The notes below the pieces were generated by a model that made no database searches, was not told where the DNA came from, and saw only the letters and a program-made list of their open reading frames with translations. A stretch of 64,000 bases of DNA from Serripes groenlandicus (Eukaryota; Mollusca; Bivalvia; Cardiida; Cardiidae). How positions within the stretch are numbered: the first letter of the stretch is position 1; every line of letters begins with the position of its first letter. The position numbers and the translations under genes were made by a program. Location: the NCBI GenBank assembly GCA_031761405.1, contig JASEVX010000008.1:38997800-39061799 (forward strand), given 5' to 3'. Shown one piece after another: positions 21,700 through 33,529 of the stretch.

Positions 21700-22060
21700 G
21701 GCTGGGAAAGTACAAAAAAGATAGATATATCAAGATAAATAGAAAAAATAGAGGGAGAGAAAGAAAAAGAAAGAGACAGACATAGACAGACATACATAAT
21801 TAGACAGACATACATATTTATACAGACATACATACTTAGACAGACATACAGACAGACAGACATGCAGACATATAGACATGCAGACAAAGACAGCCATACA
21901 AACAGAGACAGACATACAGACACACATATAGAAATAAACACACACACACATAGACATACCTACTACAGACAGACAGACAGACAGGCAGGGAAAGCGTGAG
22001 AGAGATGGGGAGAGAAAGAGAATATGAATGTGAGGGAGAGGAAGTGAGAAGAAAGAGACA
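21700..22060. repeat. Compound microsatellite (GACA/CATA/GA-rich)
   Basis: Long runs of ACAGACAGACAT, TAGACAGACATACA and GAGAGAGATGGGGAGAG make up this segment. The cysteine/valine-rich minus-strand open frames come entirely from it and are not genes. Confidence 0.88.
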
Positions 22061-22069
22061 TTGAGAGCA

Positions 22070-22289
22070 TCCGCCTAAGGTGTGGAAGGTCGCGGATATC
22101 ATACCAAAGACATTAAAAATAGTAATAATGGCTGCCCTCCTTGATGCTCTGGCTTGCGGGGTTAGCATGACGACTGCCTGGCTGGTGTCAACATAAATGG
22201 ACCCTAAATACCGGTAACTTACCCAGGTAACGCCTTCATTACACTAAAACATTGTTGAAAGCTTCGTTAAACACCAACCAATCAATCAA
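22070..22289 (+). mobile_element. S2 SINE, head-truncated
   Basis: It begins near CCGCCTAAGGTGTGGAAGGT and keeps the AAAAATAGTAATAATGGCTG and ATGACGACTGCCTGGCTGG body. It ends in CGTTAAACACCAACCAATCA. Its head abuts the microsatellite. Confidence 0.78.
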
Positions 22290-22296
22290 TTGCTTT

Positions 22297-22428
22297 AACT
22301 GTTTGTGGAAGACGAACGAAGCTTGTCACTTGTGTCACCCGAAATACTGAATGGCACAGTCGGGGTTCGAACTCACCACCCTTTGATTGATAACTCGCGT
22401 CGTTACCGACTGAGCTATCGGGGACACA
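22297..22428 (-). mobile_element. S1 SINE fragment, minus orientation
   Basis: On the minus strand: GATAGCTCAGTCGGTAACGA, then GGTGAGTTCGAACCCCGACT, then a short part of the body. The tRNA-like box spacing is good, but the body marks it as a SINE. Confidence 0.72.
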
Positions 22429-23313
22429 CGGTTAGCATTATTCAAAATTGTTATACTTAAATCACATACATAAACAAAAAGAACTTCCGGTTTCAATAAA
22501 TCTGTGTTTGTTTGTTTGTACGTTTTCATAATTTTAATGGTCAAATCCATGTTTTTTTCCCATTTTAATTTTAAGCGCCTTTTTGAAAGTGATCTTCATC
22601 CTCATACAGCTGATCCGAGGCATTTATTATGAATACAAGCGTTTATTATCTTAAACTGTTATAGTACAATTCTCATCGATGGAACTTATATACATTGACA
22701 GCACTGACGCATATGCGCATATAACCGAATATTAAATAACCTTTTGGTTATTTATCTTTTTAGTCACATGGGCTAGAAGTGCTCAATAGTAATGTTCTGG
22801 TCTCCAACTGCCTTCGTGCGTCATCAGCACTTTTTTCTTTAGGTGCAACGATGCTCACCAAAGATGCCTAAAACATCTATTGTTTGTATATAGGCAACGT
22901 TCGAATAAGTCAATGAACCTAGTTTAAGACAACTCTTCTGGGGAATCAAAAGGCCGCAATATTGTCTCAGGAAAGATGAAGCTATCTTGAATGTGTGAGC
23001 TTAAGACTCAATAGTCATAATTATTACAAATTTCGAACAATCAAATCCCGTGGAAGATCAAAATGCTCAAGAGCTAAATCATACAACATGTACTTGCATT
23101 GCGTGCAAACTCTCATAAATAACCAGTCAATAAAACATAAATTATTAATGAACATTACTTAGACCCTGGGTATCTGTAATGTATTCTGATGTTGATTAAG
23201 AACTCTTTTAGAACTGAGATCATTCGAATTAGGTGTTATTTGAACATGAACACAAACATGTATACTTCGATGGTTGTCAAAGCAGGCGACACATTTACCA
23301 TTCAAACAGTTTA
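22429..23313. other. Unassigned DNA
   Basis: No recognised gene or repeat family. Confidence 0.4.
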
Positions 23314-23483
23314 ATGAGCCGTCCCGCGAGAAAACCATCAGTATGGCCTCTGCGTAATATATCGAACCAGATCAGCCTGCGCAGTCCGCGCAGACTGAAC
23401 CGGGCCGACACATTCCGTCTCAGGTGGATAGATGTATATAGTAATGATTCCTGAAACAAATCCACAGTAGGCAAAAAGTCTCT
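23314..23483. mobile_element. FB-B foldback element, right part lost
   Basis: The left end TGAGCCGTCCCGCGAGAAAA and the CAGCCTGCGCAGTCCGCGCAG interior are present. It stops after CACAGTAGGCAAAAAGTCTC without the right inverted repeat. Confidence 0.78.
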
Positions 23484-23500
23484 GACATGTAAAGAAAGAC

Positions 23501-23660
23501 TTAAACTATCTGGAAAAAGTTATGATTTTAATACAGGGTTGAAAACATTGTGGGAAGATGACAAATTGTTCGTGAAAAAATCGTTCCTTCACCGACAATG
23601 TTTTCAAAGGACATCTGGTGCAAAGGTGTTAAATAGATTCTGTATCCGGGGAATTCTTAA
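23501..23660. mobile_element. FB-A foldback element, degraded
   Basis: TTGAAAACATTGTGGGAAGA pairs with ACCGACAATGTTTTCAA, then ACATCTGGTGCAAAGGTG. The ends are lost. Confidence 0.55.
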
Positions 23661-23930
23661 TTATCAACTTGCCTGAGGACTGATTCCGATCGTCCTTTGA
23701 AGTTTAACACTTCACTGACCTAGAAATGTCTGCTAAAATCAATACAATAAAAATGTTAAAAGGAAAGTTGGCATTGCACAAAACTTAAAATTGCTCCTTT
23801 TCCAATACAGGTTTTATTGATAGAAGAGTACTTGCGTTGGTAGTTATGATTGATATAACTATATGATTGATGTTTATGATCGAAGCTATTGTTGTTTTTT
23901 TCGAAATAAAGGCAGAGTTCTAGATAACAG

Positions 23931-24008
23931 GGGCGTAGCTGTGCAATAATCAATGTGTAGTCCGTCTCGTGAGAAAAATAGAAAGCATCTATATGAGGGA
24001 AAGGGTTA
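23931..24008. mobile_element. FB-C end fragment joined to an FB-A end
   Basis: CAGGGGCGTAGCTGTGCAAT to CGTCTCGTGAGAAAA is the inverse of the right end of the FB-C element at 39.4 kb. It runs straight into GCATCTATATGAGGGAAAGG GTTAA, the right end of an FB-A. Confidence 0.65.
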
Positions 24009-24315
24009 AGGATGTATGGGGAAGGTATCAATAAATAATGCCACATCAAACAATGGAAAATCGTTTCATCGATTATTAAACAGCCTCCTATAATAAAGTA
24101 AAAAGTATCTTAAAATTCCGGAAATTGTAATTAAAAATGGGCGCTGCTTTGCGAAAAAACAATATAAGGGCATTTGCAATCAGTGTAAATCAAAAATCAG
24201 TTTGATCTGGGTATGTACTGTTCGCCAAAATGATATAGAAGGTTACTAGAAACTTCATTAAAGCAGTATAGTCTTAAATGCCATACGGTAGGTTTTTAGC
24301 AGAACGCAACTCATA
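24009..24315. other. Unassigned DNA
   Basis: No recognised feature. Confidence 0.4.
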
Positions 24316-24579
24316 TGAGCCTTCCCGCGAGAAAACCAACATTGTGTGGACTCTGCGTAAAGTATCGATCAGGATCAGCCTAAGCATGTCGCGCAGGCTT
24401 ACCCGGATAGACACTTTTCGCCTCCTGTGGATTTTTTGTTTCGGGAATCATTACTCTATACCTCTATCCCCTTGAGACGGAATGTGTCGGCCCGGATCAG
24501 TCTGCGCGGACTGCGCAGGCTGATCTGGGTCGATACATTACGCAAAGGCCATACTGTTGGTTTTCTCGCGGGCGGCTCA
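24316..24579. mobile_element. FB-B foldback element
   Basis: The ends are TGAGCCTTCCCGCGAGAAAA and TTTTCTCGCGGGCGGCTCA. The orientation is opposite to the 14398 copy. The interior has the paired CAGTCTGCGCGGACTGCGCAG motif. Confidence 0.86.
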
Positions 24580-24806
24580 ACATTATTATGTAATCTGATC
24601 CAATTTACTCACTTTTGATTTCAAAACCTCCGAATGGCGGTTTTCGAGTGGCGTGACCAAATTGTTATCTTTTGCAAGTCCTATTATAGCTGTTTGATAC
24701 GATAACTGCGCAATGAAGCGTTTTCACGTTTATGTTCATATCAATCAATTGACGCAGCTGTAAATATGATTGACGGACAATGGAAACTATGACGAAAGAA
24801 AGTCCT

Positions 24807-25036
24807 TTAACCCTTTCCCTCATACGACAATTCTGCAGCAGACTACTTTGAACATATTTTATCAAAACATAGAAAAACTCCATAATTGAATGGATAACCT
24901 ATGACAAAAAGTGAAAAACATTGTGGCAAAAGGAGAAATTGCACGTTTTGTGCAATTTCTTCTTTTGTCACTATGTTTTCAAAAGGCCGTCTGCTGCAGA
25001 GGCGTCAAAAAGCGTCTATATGAGGGAAAGGGTTAA
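24807..25036. mobile_element. FB-A foldback element, full-length
   Basis: The ends are TTAACCCTTTCCCTCATACG and TATATGAGGGAAAGGGTTAA. The hairpin apex is GCACGTTTTGTGC. It is nearly identical to the 32937 copy, suggesting a recent subfamily. Confidence 0.92.
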
Positions 25037-26556
25037 TGATGTTGTTGCCGCATTATTATTCATCTGTTATGACGACGAACATTGTGCCTATGGTTTAGTT
25101 GAAACTACTTTGAAGCGCGTCTATAGATAACGGGCTTTTAATGTATTTCCGAGTTGGCACCATCTAAAGCTACATTGGCGTTGAACTAGTGGAACTACAC
25201 TTCTAGTGTTTGGTCGAAAGGCGCGTCTAGGACTACACTACGTGTAGACAGTCAATGGAGACTCTGATGAGACTGTGTGGGTGCATATGCTCGCCTGAAG
25301 CTTCTCTATACATAAATGCTATAAGTCCCCGAATCGCTAGACCTGGCTCATATATTTGTCACCTGATTCAAGTTCTTTATTTGCATACCATTTTAAATGT
25401 GGTATTTTATTTATTTTTCAATATAGGCATAATGTTCATTTGTAAAGCAGTACATGTAGTATAAATTAAATAAATGAAATGTGATCCTTAAATATTTGAA
25501 AAAAAATGTGAGCCAAGTTCTGTGTGCGTATACGTATATAATTACTCTACGATGTAGTGGTTAAATATTCAGCTCCGCCTCGAGAGCGGGCGACCAGGGT
25601 TCGACCGAAACATACCAAATAAACACGTTGAGAACCGAGGGGTTTATTGTTTTATGACTCTTCTCAGTGTGATGAATTATCGGTTAATCACGGAGCCTTG
25701 CGGAGATCACATAAATAATTGCTAACGAGCGGAGATAGGCTAATCGATAACAATTTTTTTTATCTTATCTGATGATCGAAATGCTTGGGTAGGGATATAA
25801 ATGTATTTCTCTGCTGCGTCAGAGCTCATGTTTGCGGGGATAGCATTACGACGCATGTGCCTGTGTCAGGATACCATACCGCTTTTACTGAAATATTAAA
25901 AAAAAAAAGAAAAGAAAAAAATCGTGATTTAACTGAAATCCTGTTGAAATGAGCGCGTAATACGAGTTATTATATACCTGCATTTTCCCTGATGCAAATA
26001 CAAGCAGATTGTCATGCGCAAAAATTGAAATTCCCCATTTGACTAGGTGAAAAGGGCAGAGACATATAACCACATGTGTTTATATGTCTCTAAATGAGAT
26101 ACCAAATAGAGTAATGGTACATCCTTACAATATTTGATGTCATTGAAATATGATATCACATCAATCAAAATGCGGTAGTGTGGGCTTGATTCACATGACA
26201 TTCTTGAATTTTAATTCATCTTTAAATTGCGTTATTTCGTTATTGAAAATATCGAAATGTGTATATCTTTCTTTTTAATGTCTTAACAGTTATACTTGAT
26301 ATATAATACAAGGAAACAATGATGTTGCATAGCGATACATGAAACTATCGAAATGTGTATATATTTTTTTATACTTCATATATAATACAAGGAAAATGAT
26401 GTTGCAGTAGAAAGACATGGCTTTGTAGTGTTTACTCGGAGTGTGGTCAAATTGTCATCTCTCTCGACCTTCGTTTTAGCGATATCAATGTTCCACGCCC
26501 CTCGTAGACATTACCAAACCCAGCATCGCTTCTTCAACATATTCCCTACACTGTAT
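25037..26556. other. Unassigned DNA with S2 scraps
   Basis: tRNA-like head remnants (GATGTAGTGGTTAAATATTC, CCAGGGTTCGACCG) lie at 25552-25600, and S2-like body remnants (TTTGCGGGGATAGCATTACG) at 25.83-25.88 kb. A duplicated tract (CGAAATGTGTATAT, then TATATAATACAAGGAAA) lies at 26.25-26.40 kb. No gene is seen. Confidence 0.4.
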
Positions 26557-26802
26557 CGAGGGCTTGGCGTGAAACGGTTGTAAGTAAAATTGGTATTTTT
26601 TTACCAAGGTTATTTACCTCGCCATGAAGTCTTTATAAGCGTTAAATCATTTTTCTAGGTAAACAATGGAAATTTAGGTGCCATTGCTCGTTCTGAGCAA
26701 TGGCACCTAAATTTGCATTGTTTACAAAAGGGTCAAAATTGCCCCTAAACCAGGGTTTTCAAAATAGGTTTTTAGTTACAACCGTTTCACGCCAAGCCCT
26801 CG
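26557..26802. mobile_element. FB-E foldback element, copy 2, TSD GTAT
   Basis: Perfect ends CGAGGGCTTGGCGTGAAACG and CGTTTCACGCCAAGCCCTCG are flanked by GTAT (26553-26556, 26803-26806). The central hairpin apex is ATTGCTCGTTCTGAGCAAT. It is 246 bp. Confidence 0.93.
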
Positions 26803-26931
26803 GTATATACTCATACTGTTATGACAACTCCTATGAAGAACGTTCGATTCCTCTTTCTCGGTTATTTCTATGTAGACAGTACTTTCACCTAAAAATGTCT
26901 AAAGAATAAAGTTTATATTATAGAATTAACA

Positions 26932-27162
26932 TAAGCCGTCCCGCGAGATAACCAACATTATAGCCTCTGCGCAGTACGCGCAGACTGATCTGGGCCGACA
27001 CATTCCGTCTCAGGTGGAAAGAGGTATAGAGTAATGATTCCTGAAACGGAAAATCCACAGGATGCGAACAGTGTCTATACGGGTTAGCCTGCGCGGCATG
27101 CTTACGCTGATCCGGGTCGATACTTTACGCAGAGTCAACAATGTTGGTTTCCTTACGGCTCA
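26932..27162. mobile_element. FB-B foldback element with internal deletion
   Basis: It starts AAGCCGTCCCGCGAGATAAC and ends TTGGTTTCCTTACGGCTCA. The left subterminal segment has lost about 30 bp compared with other copies. Confidence 0.78.
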
Positions 27163-27225
27163 CACATGCATATACTTGAAAACATTGTGTAGAAGTAGAA
27201 AATTCTCATCATGAACACGTTCTCG

Positions 27226-27825
27226 TTTTTAGCTCTACTGGCCAAAGCCCAGAAGGGCTTATGTCGTGGCGATTTGTCCGTCGTCCGTGCGTGCGTGCGT
27301 GCGTGCGTGTGTGCGTGCGTGCGTGCGTGCGTGCGTGCGTGTGTGCGTGCGTGCGTGCGTGCGTCCGTCCGTAAACAATTTCTTGTTAACACGATACAGT
27401 CTTCAGTCTTATACAGTAGTTAGATATCCATGAGAGCTCGGTTCCTTTCGAAAACCAGCAAGATCCGCCCATGCATGACTGGATTATGGCCCTTGAAATG
27501 GTCAAAATTGCTATAAAAGGGCTTGTTAACACGATACAGTCTTCACTTCTAATTGTATCTCAACCAAACTTATACAGTAGTTAGATATCCATGAGAGCTC
27601 GGTTCATTTCTAAAAAACGGCAAGATCTACCCATGCATGGCTGGATTATGGCCCTTGAAATTGTCAAAATTGCTATAATACAGCTTGTGAACACAATAGA
27701 GCTTCCATTTACTATCTGATCTTCACCAAACTTAGATGGTATTTGAATATTGATGATATATTGGTTCCTTTTGAAACAAGCCAGATCAATGCCAGTGCAT
27801 AGGCCCTCATGGGCCTCTTGTGTTA
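27226..27825 (+). repeat. P2: pearl-like long dispersed repeat with internal direct repeats
   Basis: It starts TTTTTAGCTCTACTGGCC and ends GCCCTCATGGGCCTCTTGTG. After a GTGC microsatellite come about two and a half diverged units of roughly 160 bp (CTTGTTAACACGATACAGTC, TAGTTAGATATCCATGAGAG, GGATTATGGCCCTTGAAAT). No protein is encoded. Confidence 0.72.
27285..27364. repeat. (GTGC)n microsatellite
   Basis: About 20 units of GTGC/GCGT with two TGTG interruptions lie inside P2. The open frames on both strands are artefacts of it. Confidence 0.95.
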
Positions 27826-27985
27826 CAATATCTTTCTAAATCCGTATACAGGAAATGCGTCAACAATTGGTTGCATGTGTTGAATATCATTATTGTATAC
27901 ATCACGTTTGTAATTATCTATGACCGACTGAACGGATTGTCAACGAATGAATCTAGTATTGTTTAAATAAATTAACCGCGTTTAT

Positions 27986-28289
27986 TTGATACATATACCG
28001 ACGCGGGCTGTCAGTCCAGGGGTTGTGAGTTCGAATCCCGGCTCGGCCAACTTTCTTTCCGACGATTGACAAAAGTCAATGCGACATGCGTCATTCGTCT
28101 TCCACCAATGGGCTAAGTCTATGTCGAAAAGCAGCCAGTTGCTTGGGAAGATTGTTGTGTGGAGTACTGGTGTGAGAAAACCAGGAAATGCATGAGTATG
28201 TGAACTGGCCGCCGTGATATAACTGAGAAATTGTTAAAAACGGCGTTAAACCCCAATCAATCAATCAATCAATCAATTGATACATATAC
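27986..28289 (+). mobile_element. S1 SINE, 5'-truncated, with 13-bp target-site duplication
   Basis: The element (27999-28276) starts inside the tRNA-like head at CGACGCGGGCTGTCAGTCC and ends in CAATCAATCAATCAA. A perfect direct repeat TTGATACATATAC flanks it (27986-27998, 28277-28289). Confidence 0.92.
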
Positions 28290-28548
28290 ACCATGTGGTT
28301 GACTGCACTCGGTTAACAGTCTGACCCTTGCTTCAATCGTAAGAGCCGGCCGGCTAAAGAGGTCTGATTGGGGTCAATAAAGAGCTATAAATGTCTTTTA
28401 AAATCTCCTGATGGAAATGACATTAAATAAAATGTTTGTATGAAATAAAGATGGTATTTTGAGACCTATTAGAGGACACTGTGAAACTTGAATAGTGTCA
28501 TCCCTTCGTATCTGCTGTTTGATATGCTGGAGATCACGTGGAGGCTTA

Positions 28549-28785
28549 TTTAGCCCTTTCCCATATACAGACACTTTCTCACACATCTGCAGAATAGACG
28601 ACATTCGAAAACATTGAGACAAAAGAAGAAATTGCTCATGGTGACAATTTCACCTTTTGTCACAACGTTTTTGGACAGCTCTTTTTAATAATTAAACTCA
28701 TTAATTGAGATGTTTCTCTCTTTTTTTGGCCAATATGTGTTCATAGTCGTCTGCTGCGGATTTGTTGTATGTGGGAAAGGGTTAA
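28549..28785. mobile_element. FB-A foldback element
   Basis: TTAGCCCTTTCCCATATACA at the left, TGTGGGAAAGGGTTAA at the right, with the hairpin GACAAAAGAAGAAATTGCTC / GACAATTTCACCTTTTGTC between. Confidence 0.8.
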
Positions 28786-28977
28786 GGATTCATTTTAAGT
28801 GCACATGCATGATGGAGAGTTATCAACTGAAACGCATTACCCGATATAGATGTTAACAAATGGATCATGTTCATGCATAATATAGAGATATCCAGACTAA
28901 CCTTTATCTGATATTTTTCTGATTATTTGACAAGGGAGGGTGGAGCTTGAAACGGGTATCTGGATTTTTGGGTTTTT

Positions 28978-29075
28978 TGCCTCGGTGGTGTAGTGTTAAA
29001 ATGGTTTTAAAGGTTGCCCTCGTTGGCTCTCTTGATTGTGGGTTTGACATTATGACTGCTCAATGGTGTCAGACA
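28978..29075 (+). mobile_element. S2 SINE fragment
   Basis: CCTCGGTGGTGTAGTGTTAA to CTCAATGGTGTCAG is a diverged S2 head and middle. It is cut off where FB-B sequence begins. Confidence 0.55.
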
Positions 29076-29243
29076 CATTCCGTCTCAGGGGGATATAGGT
29101 ATAGAGTAATGATTCCTGAAACAGAAGATCTAGAGGAGGCGAAAAGTTTCTATCCGGGCAAACATGCGCGGCATGCTTAGACTGATCCGGGTCGATACTT
29201 TACGCAGAGTCCCACAATGTTGGTTTTCTCGCGGGACGGTTCA
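29071..29243. mobile_element. FB-B foldback element, left part lost
   Basis: Starts at GACACATTCCGTCTCAGGGG and ends TTTTCTCGCGGGACGGTTCA. The junction with S2 falls within GTGTCAGACAC, where both elements share a few bases. Confidence 0.75.
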
Positions 29244-29927
29244 GTTATTCGTGTATGTAGACCGAATATAACAATTGCCTCTGTATACATAGTATGAGTC
29301 ATATCTTTGTGTGGATACTACGGACATATCTCATAAGGTTCAATAAACTCACTAATTTAATTTTTAAACTTGAGCTTTAAAAAGAAAGAAGGGATGGAGA
29401 GTGGTTGATCCTATCTGAGAGAGAAAGATCTTGCTTGAGTTTGTATTGCAGGTATTGTAAATAATAAATAATGACCATATACTCGTGGAATAAAGGCGTT
29501 ATTGTTTTGTATCAACAATCATTTCCAATCAGAAGATTTCAATAACATAACACCTGGCTATATATAGTTATGAGAAAGTTTAGTTTTTGATTCATAAAAA
29601 GTTTAACATGGAATGGCAAACAGGCATGTCTTTTTCAACACGTGTAATTATTACGTTAAGGTTTGCTTTACTGCGGAGTACCAACCCAATGCATTATAGC
29701 TCGGTGTTACTGGGGACCGACTCAATTAATAATAACAAAGGGTCGACTATTAAGTTAAAGATTTTCTCTCAGAATAGAACGCCTTATCGCGTGCGTGTTC
29801 AACATCAGTTCTTATTAAAGGTCCTTGACACCGTTCCATGGAATTATTTAAGATTAAAACGCATATATGGGAGATATCAAGATATATACAGTCACAGTGG
29901 TTTACCAGTTACAGCCTTTGGAGTGGG
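29244..29927. other. Unassigned DNA with a 114-codon open frame
   Basis: A plus-strand frame at 29587-29931 codes for 114 residues with no recognised motif. It runs into an S2 remnant, and no splice or conservation signal supports it. I regard it as chance, with some doubt. Confidence 0.35.
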
Positions 29928-30109
29928 ATAATTAGGTTCAATCCCCAATCGGGTCATACTAAAGAATTAAAAAATATATTAATGTCTCTCCTTCTTGTCG
30001 CTTAGGTTTGCGGCCGATGCATTGTTGTCACGATGAATAATACGGTAGAACTAATACATTATCCTGGAAACGATGTGATTACGACAAGTCGTAAACGACG
30101 TAAAGTATC
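29928..30109 (+). mobile_element. S2 SINE, diverged
   Basis: GGTTCAATCCCCAATCGGGT, then TCGCTTAGGTTTGCGG, then ATCCTGGAAACGATGTGAT and CGTAAACGACGTAAAGTATC. It immediately precedes an FB-A copy. Confidence 0.65.
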
Positions 30110-30110
30110 A

Positions 30111-30273
30111 TTAACCCTTTCCCTCATATAGACGCTTTTCTTCTTTTGCCACAATGTTTTCCACTTTTAGTCATGGGTTATCCATTCAATTATAGAGATA
30201 TTCCATTTTTTTTTTTGACAAAATATGTTCAAAGTCGTCTGCTGCAGATTTGTCGTATGAGGGAAAGTGTTAA
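30111..30273. mobile_element. FB-A foldback element with central deletion
   Basis: It runs from TTAACCCTTTCCCTCATATA directly into CTTCTTTTGCCACAATG, losing the left half of the central hairpin. It ends GTATGAGGGAAAGTGTTAA. Confidence 0.8.
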
Positions 30274-31262
30274 AACAATCAACAATAAACAATAACGATA
30301 TGCGTAATCTACAGCTTCTGTTTGCATATTATATACGCTTTCGTTTGTTGGATATGACAATGTTATCATTGACGTCGCGTGGAAGCGCGGCGTCAGTATG
30401 GGATAGGTTTTAATTTTGTACCATGGGGTGACGTAATCGAAAAGGGAGCAACCAAATTATTATTGTTAAGAAAAACTCGGTTATATATATGTTTGAATAA
30501 AACAACCTTTATGAATAAATAAATTGTATAAAATAGTTTAAGAAACAACAAGATACAAAATACGTATGTCTTCTACAGTTATTACAACACTTTAGACACA
30601 TGTAATGGGTATTTAATAACTTTCCCCTCACTTCATAGCTACGCCTTTTTATAGTTTGGATTACGACCCGATTCATCAAAGCTCAGAAAAAAGTTTCTGA
30701 CGATGTTTTTGCCTATTTACAATATTGAGATTTTTAAATAAATGGGTAATCTTTAAAAAATCAATGATGATTCATTTTAATTACTACATATTATAGTATA
30801 ATTCTAAAAACTGTAAAAACAACGTTAACCCAACTATGCAATAAGCATGGCCGTAACGTGTGACCCGTTCTATTATTTGTAAATGCAGCATGTCATGGTC
30901 ATTCTTATTTAATAGACGACAAGGTGTCTGTAGAGTAATTTTAAAAGTTGTCTCTGCTTCCTTCCGTTATGAAATCTGTTTTCACGATTTCATCCGATTC
31001 TAAAATATATTGGATTCGTACCCGGTTTTTAATGTTTCGTTCTAGATGAACGATTCGTACCAACTGGTTTTCGCTCTTTGCTCTTGAGGAGCTGACTTGA
31101 CCATTTTCTTTTGTTTATTTTTCAGTTTTCTACTGGCATGTTCAAAACGGTTAGAGTGACATTTACAAACAAACAAAACAGACTTAATGATTCTTGCTAT
31201 ATTTTGACTATACATGAGAACTTTCATAATGCTCAATCTTGATCATAAATATCTTCTTTTTT
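30274..31262. other. Unassigned DNA
   Basis: A small hairpin (GACGTCGCG / CGCGGCGTC) is at 30371-30394. No gene recognised. Confidence 0.4.
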
Positions 31263-32122
31263 AGCTCACCTAAGCACGAAGTGCAAGGTGAGCTTTTGTG
31301 ATCACTCACCGTCCGGCGTCCGTCGTCGTCGTCGTCGTCGGCGTCTGTTAACAATTAACTACAAATGACTTCTCCTACTAAACCAATGAACAGATTTCAA
31401 AATAACTTCACAGGAATGGTCCTTAGGTAATCCTCTTTCAAATTTGTTCAAAGAAATTAATTCCAAGTAGAACTTTGGTTGCTGCGGCATCAGAAAAGGG
31501 GGAAATTGCCAAATCTTAAAAAATCTTCTTGTCCAAAAGAACTGGCCCGATTTAAAAATTATTTTGCACAAATGTTCCTTGGGGTACCCTCTACCAAGAT
31601 TGTTCAAATATTTCCGATCCGTTGAAAAACATGGCCGCCAGGGGGCGGAGATTATTTTCCTTATATGTGCATTGTTAAAACTTTAAAAATCTTCTTGTCC
31701 AAAAGTACTGGCCCGATTTGAAAATTATTTTGCACAAATGTTCCTTGGGACACTCTTTACCAAGATTGTTCAAATATTTCCAATCCATTGAAAAACATGG
31801 TCGCCAGAGGGCGGAGCCTGTTTTCCTTATATGTGCATTGTTAAAACTTTGAAAAATCTTCTTGTCCAAAAGTACTGGGCCGATTTGAAAATAATTTTGC
31901 ACAAATGTTCCTTGGGGCACCCACCCTTTACCAAGATTGTTTAAATATGTTTGATCCGTTGAAAAACATGGCCACCAGGGGGCGGAGCTTGTTTTCCTTA
32001 TATGTGCATTGTTAAAACTTTAAAAATCTTCTTGTCCAAAAGTATTGGCCTAAAAAGAGTGAAAACTATTGAAGTTCTATTAAATCAGGTGAGCGATATA
32101 GGGCCATCATGGCCCTCTTGTT
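31263..32122 (+). repeat. P1: pearl-like long dispersed repeat with 167-bp tandem units
   Basis: It starts AGCTCACCTAAGCACGAAGT and ends GGGCCATCATGGCCCTCTTG followed by TTTT. After a GTCGTCGTCG tract come about three and a half units marked by ATCTTCTTGTCCAAAAG at 31.52, 31.69, 31.86 and 32.03 kb, spaced 166-172 bp. The AGCTCACC opening and CCTCTTGTTTT close are a familiar bivalve repeat signature. Helentron-type elements carry similar internal tandem units, but this link is inference. Confidence 0.8.
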
Positions 32123-32936
32123 TTAAAATTACTTCCTATTTTTTGTTTATATACTACCGTTTTTGCTATCATACTTCTGCTAAACTGGAAGGAGAATAGA
32201 CTCCCCCCTCTCTTTCCAAAGATTGTGTCACACTTAACTTATGACTAGAGGCAATGAACCTTAATATATGTTAATATTTTAAAAGCACCTATGGGTTTTT
32301 TCATCTAATGGATCTAGTTAGAGGATTTAAAACTTCAGCTTGTATGACACATCATAGTTGCAGTGAATATTAATCAAACCGTAAACCAAATGGTTTCAGG
32401 ACTAAACTTGTCATTTCACGAATAAACTTCACATGCTGAATATCACATAGATCGTAACATATAAAACGTTTAATCCCTACGTCAATCAATATTCTGCTCT
32501 TGGTAACCTTTTTATATAGGCTATGGTAGCCAGGTGAGCAATATAGGCACATCTATTTACATCCTGTCTGCTCTCACAGATTATTTAAATGTACTGAACT
32601 ACATCTGCTTCCTTTAAGTCATGCTTCAAAATCATGCGCGGCGTCTTTGATGCTTTGCATCAAAATTCTTCTTGTTTGTATTGACATGCGATACGCACAT
32701 CAAAATAGCATTTTTCGCCATGCTGTGCTGAGCATGACGGTCTTAAAAGAAAAGTATAATTATGCTATCGCCTTTCTATCAGGGGGGGGCTTATTTCTAT
32801 TCCTTTCTAAGACAAAAATCAATGCTTTACAGCAATGAAACATGAATAGAAATGAATTAACCATGTTTCCAACAAAACCCATTTAGCCAAATAGCGTTAG
32901 CGTGAGAAAAGGTCCATTGTAATAGTATTCCTTTCT
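32123..32936. other. Unassigned DNA
   Basis: A P-type end scrap (CCAGGTGAGCAATATAGGC) is near 32.53 kb. No gene recognised. Confidence 0.4.
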
Positions 32937-33168
32937 TTAACCCTTTCCCTCATACGACAATTCTGCAGCAGCCGACTTTGAACGTATTTTGTCAAAAGAT
33001 AAAAAAAATCTATATAATTCAATGGATAACCTATGACAAAAAGTGGAAAACATTGTGGCAAAAGGAGAGATTGCACGTTTTGTGCAATTTCTTCTTTTGT
33101 CACTATGTTTTCAAAACGCCGTCTGCTGCAGAGGCGTCAGAAAGCGTCTATATGAGGGAAAGGGTTAA
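32937..33168. mobile_element. FB-A foldback element, full-length
   Basis: The ends are TTAACCCTTTCCCTCATACG and TATATGAGGGAAAGGGTTAA. The apex is GCACGTTTTGTGC. It is followed at 33185-33275 by a further degraded FB-A scrap (GGCAGACGACTTTTCGAAAC). Confidence 0.92.
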
Positions 33169-33529
33169 CATGACATTTGATATAAAATGTCTGGGGCAGA
33201 CGACTTTTCGAAACATTGTAGAACAGGGAGAGGTTGCTTAAGACAGTTAAGTTCTCCTTTTTACCATATTGTTTTTATCCCTATACCAAACTTTACCTCC
33301 TATTCGTATACTTATCGGATTTGTTGAACGACTTGGAAATATTATAATGAGAACAATACAATAAGAATGACTCGGGAACTTACTTCTAAAATATATCTTT
33401 ATGAAGAACATAGAACAAGAATTCAGCTCGAAACAAAATAAAATGTCATTTTAGGAGGATCAGACAACACCAAAAATAAGGAACTGCTAGTTAGACAATA
33501 AGGTCTATGTGTTTAGGTCAATCCTGATT

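Noticed and set aside
21443..22168. Overlapping cysteine/leucine-rich minus-strand frames that resemble secreted proteins
   Set aside because: They come from a GACA/CATA/GA simple-repeat region, in several frames at once.
27153..27423. Arg/Thr/His-rich and Ala/Cys/Val-rich frames
   Set aside because: They are products of the GTGC microsatellite in P2.
29587..29931. 114-codon plus-strand open frame
   Set aside because: No recognisable domain, no splice context, and the end lies in an S2 remnant. A homology search would decide.
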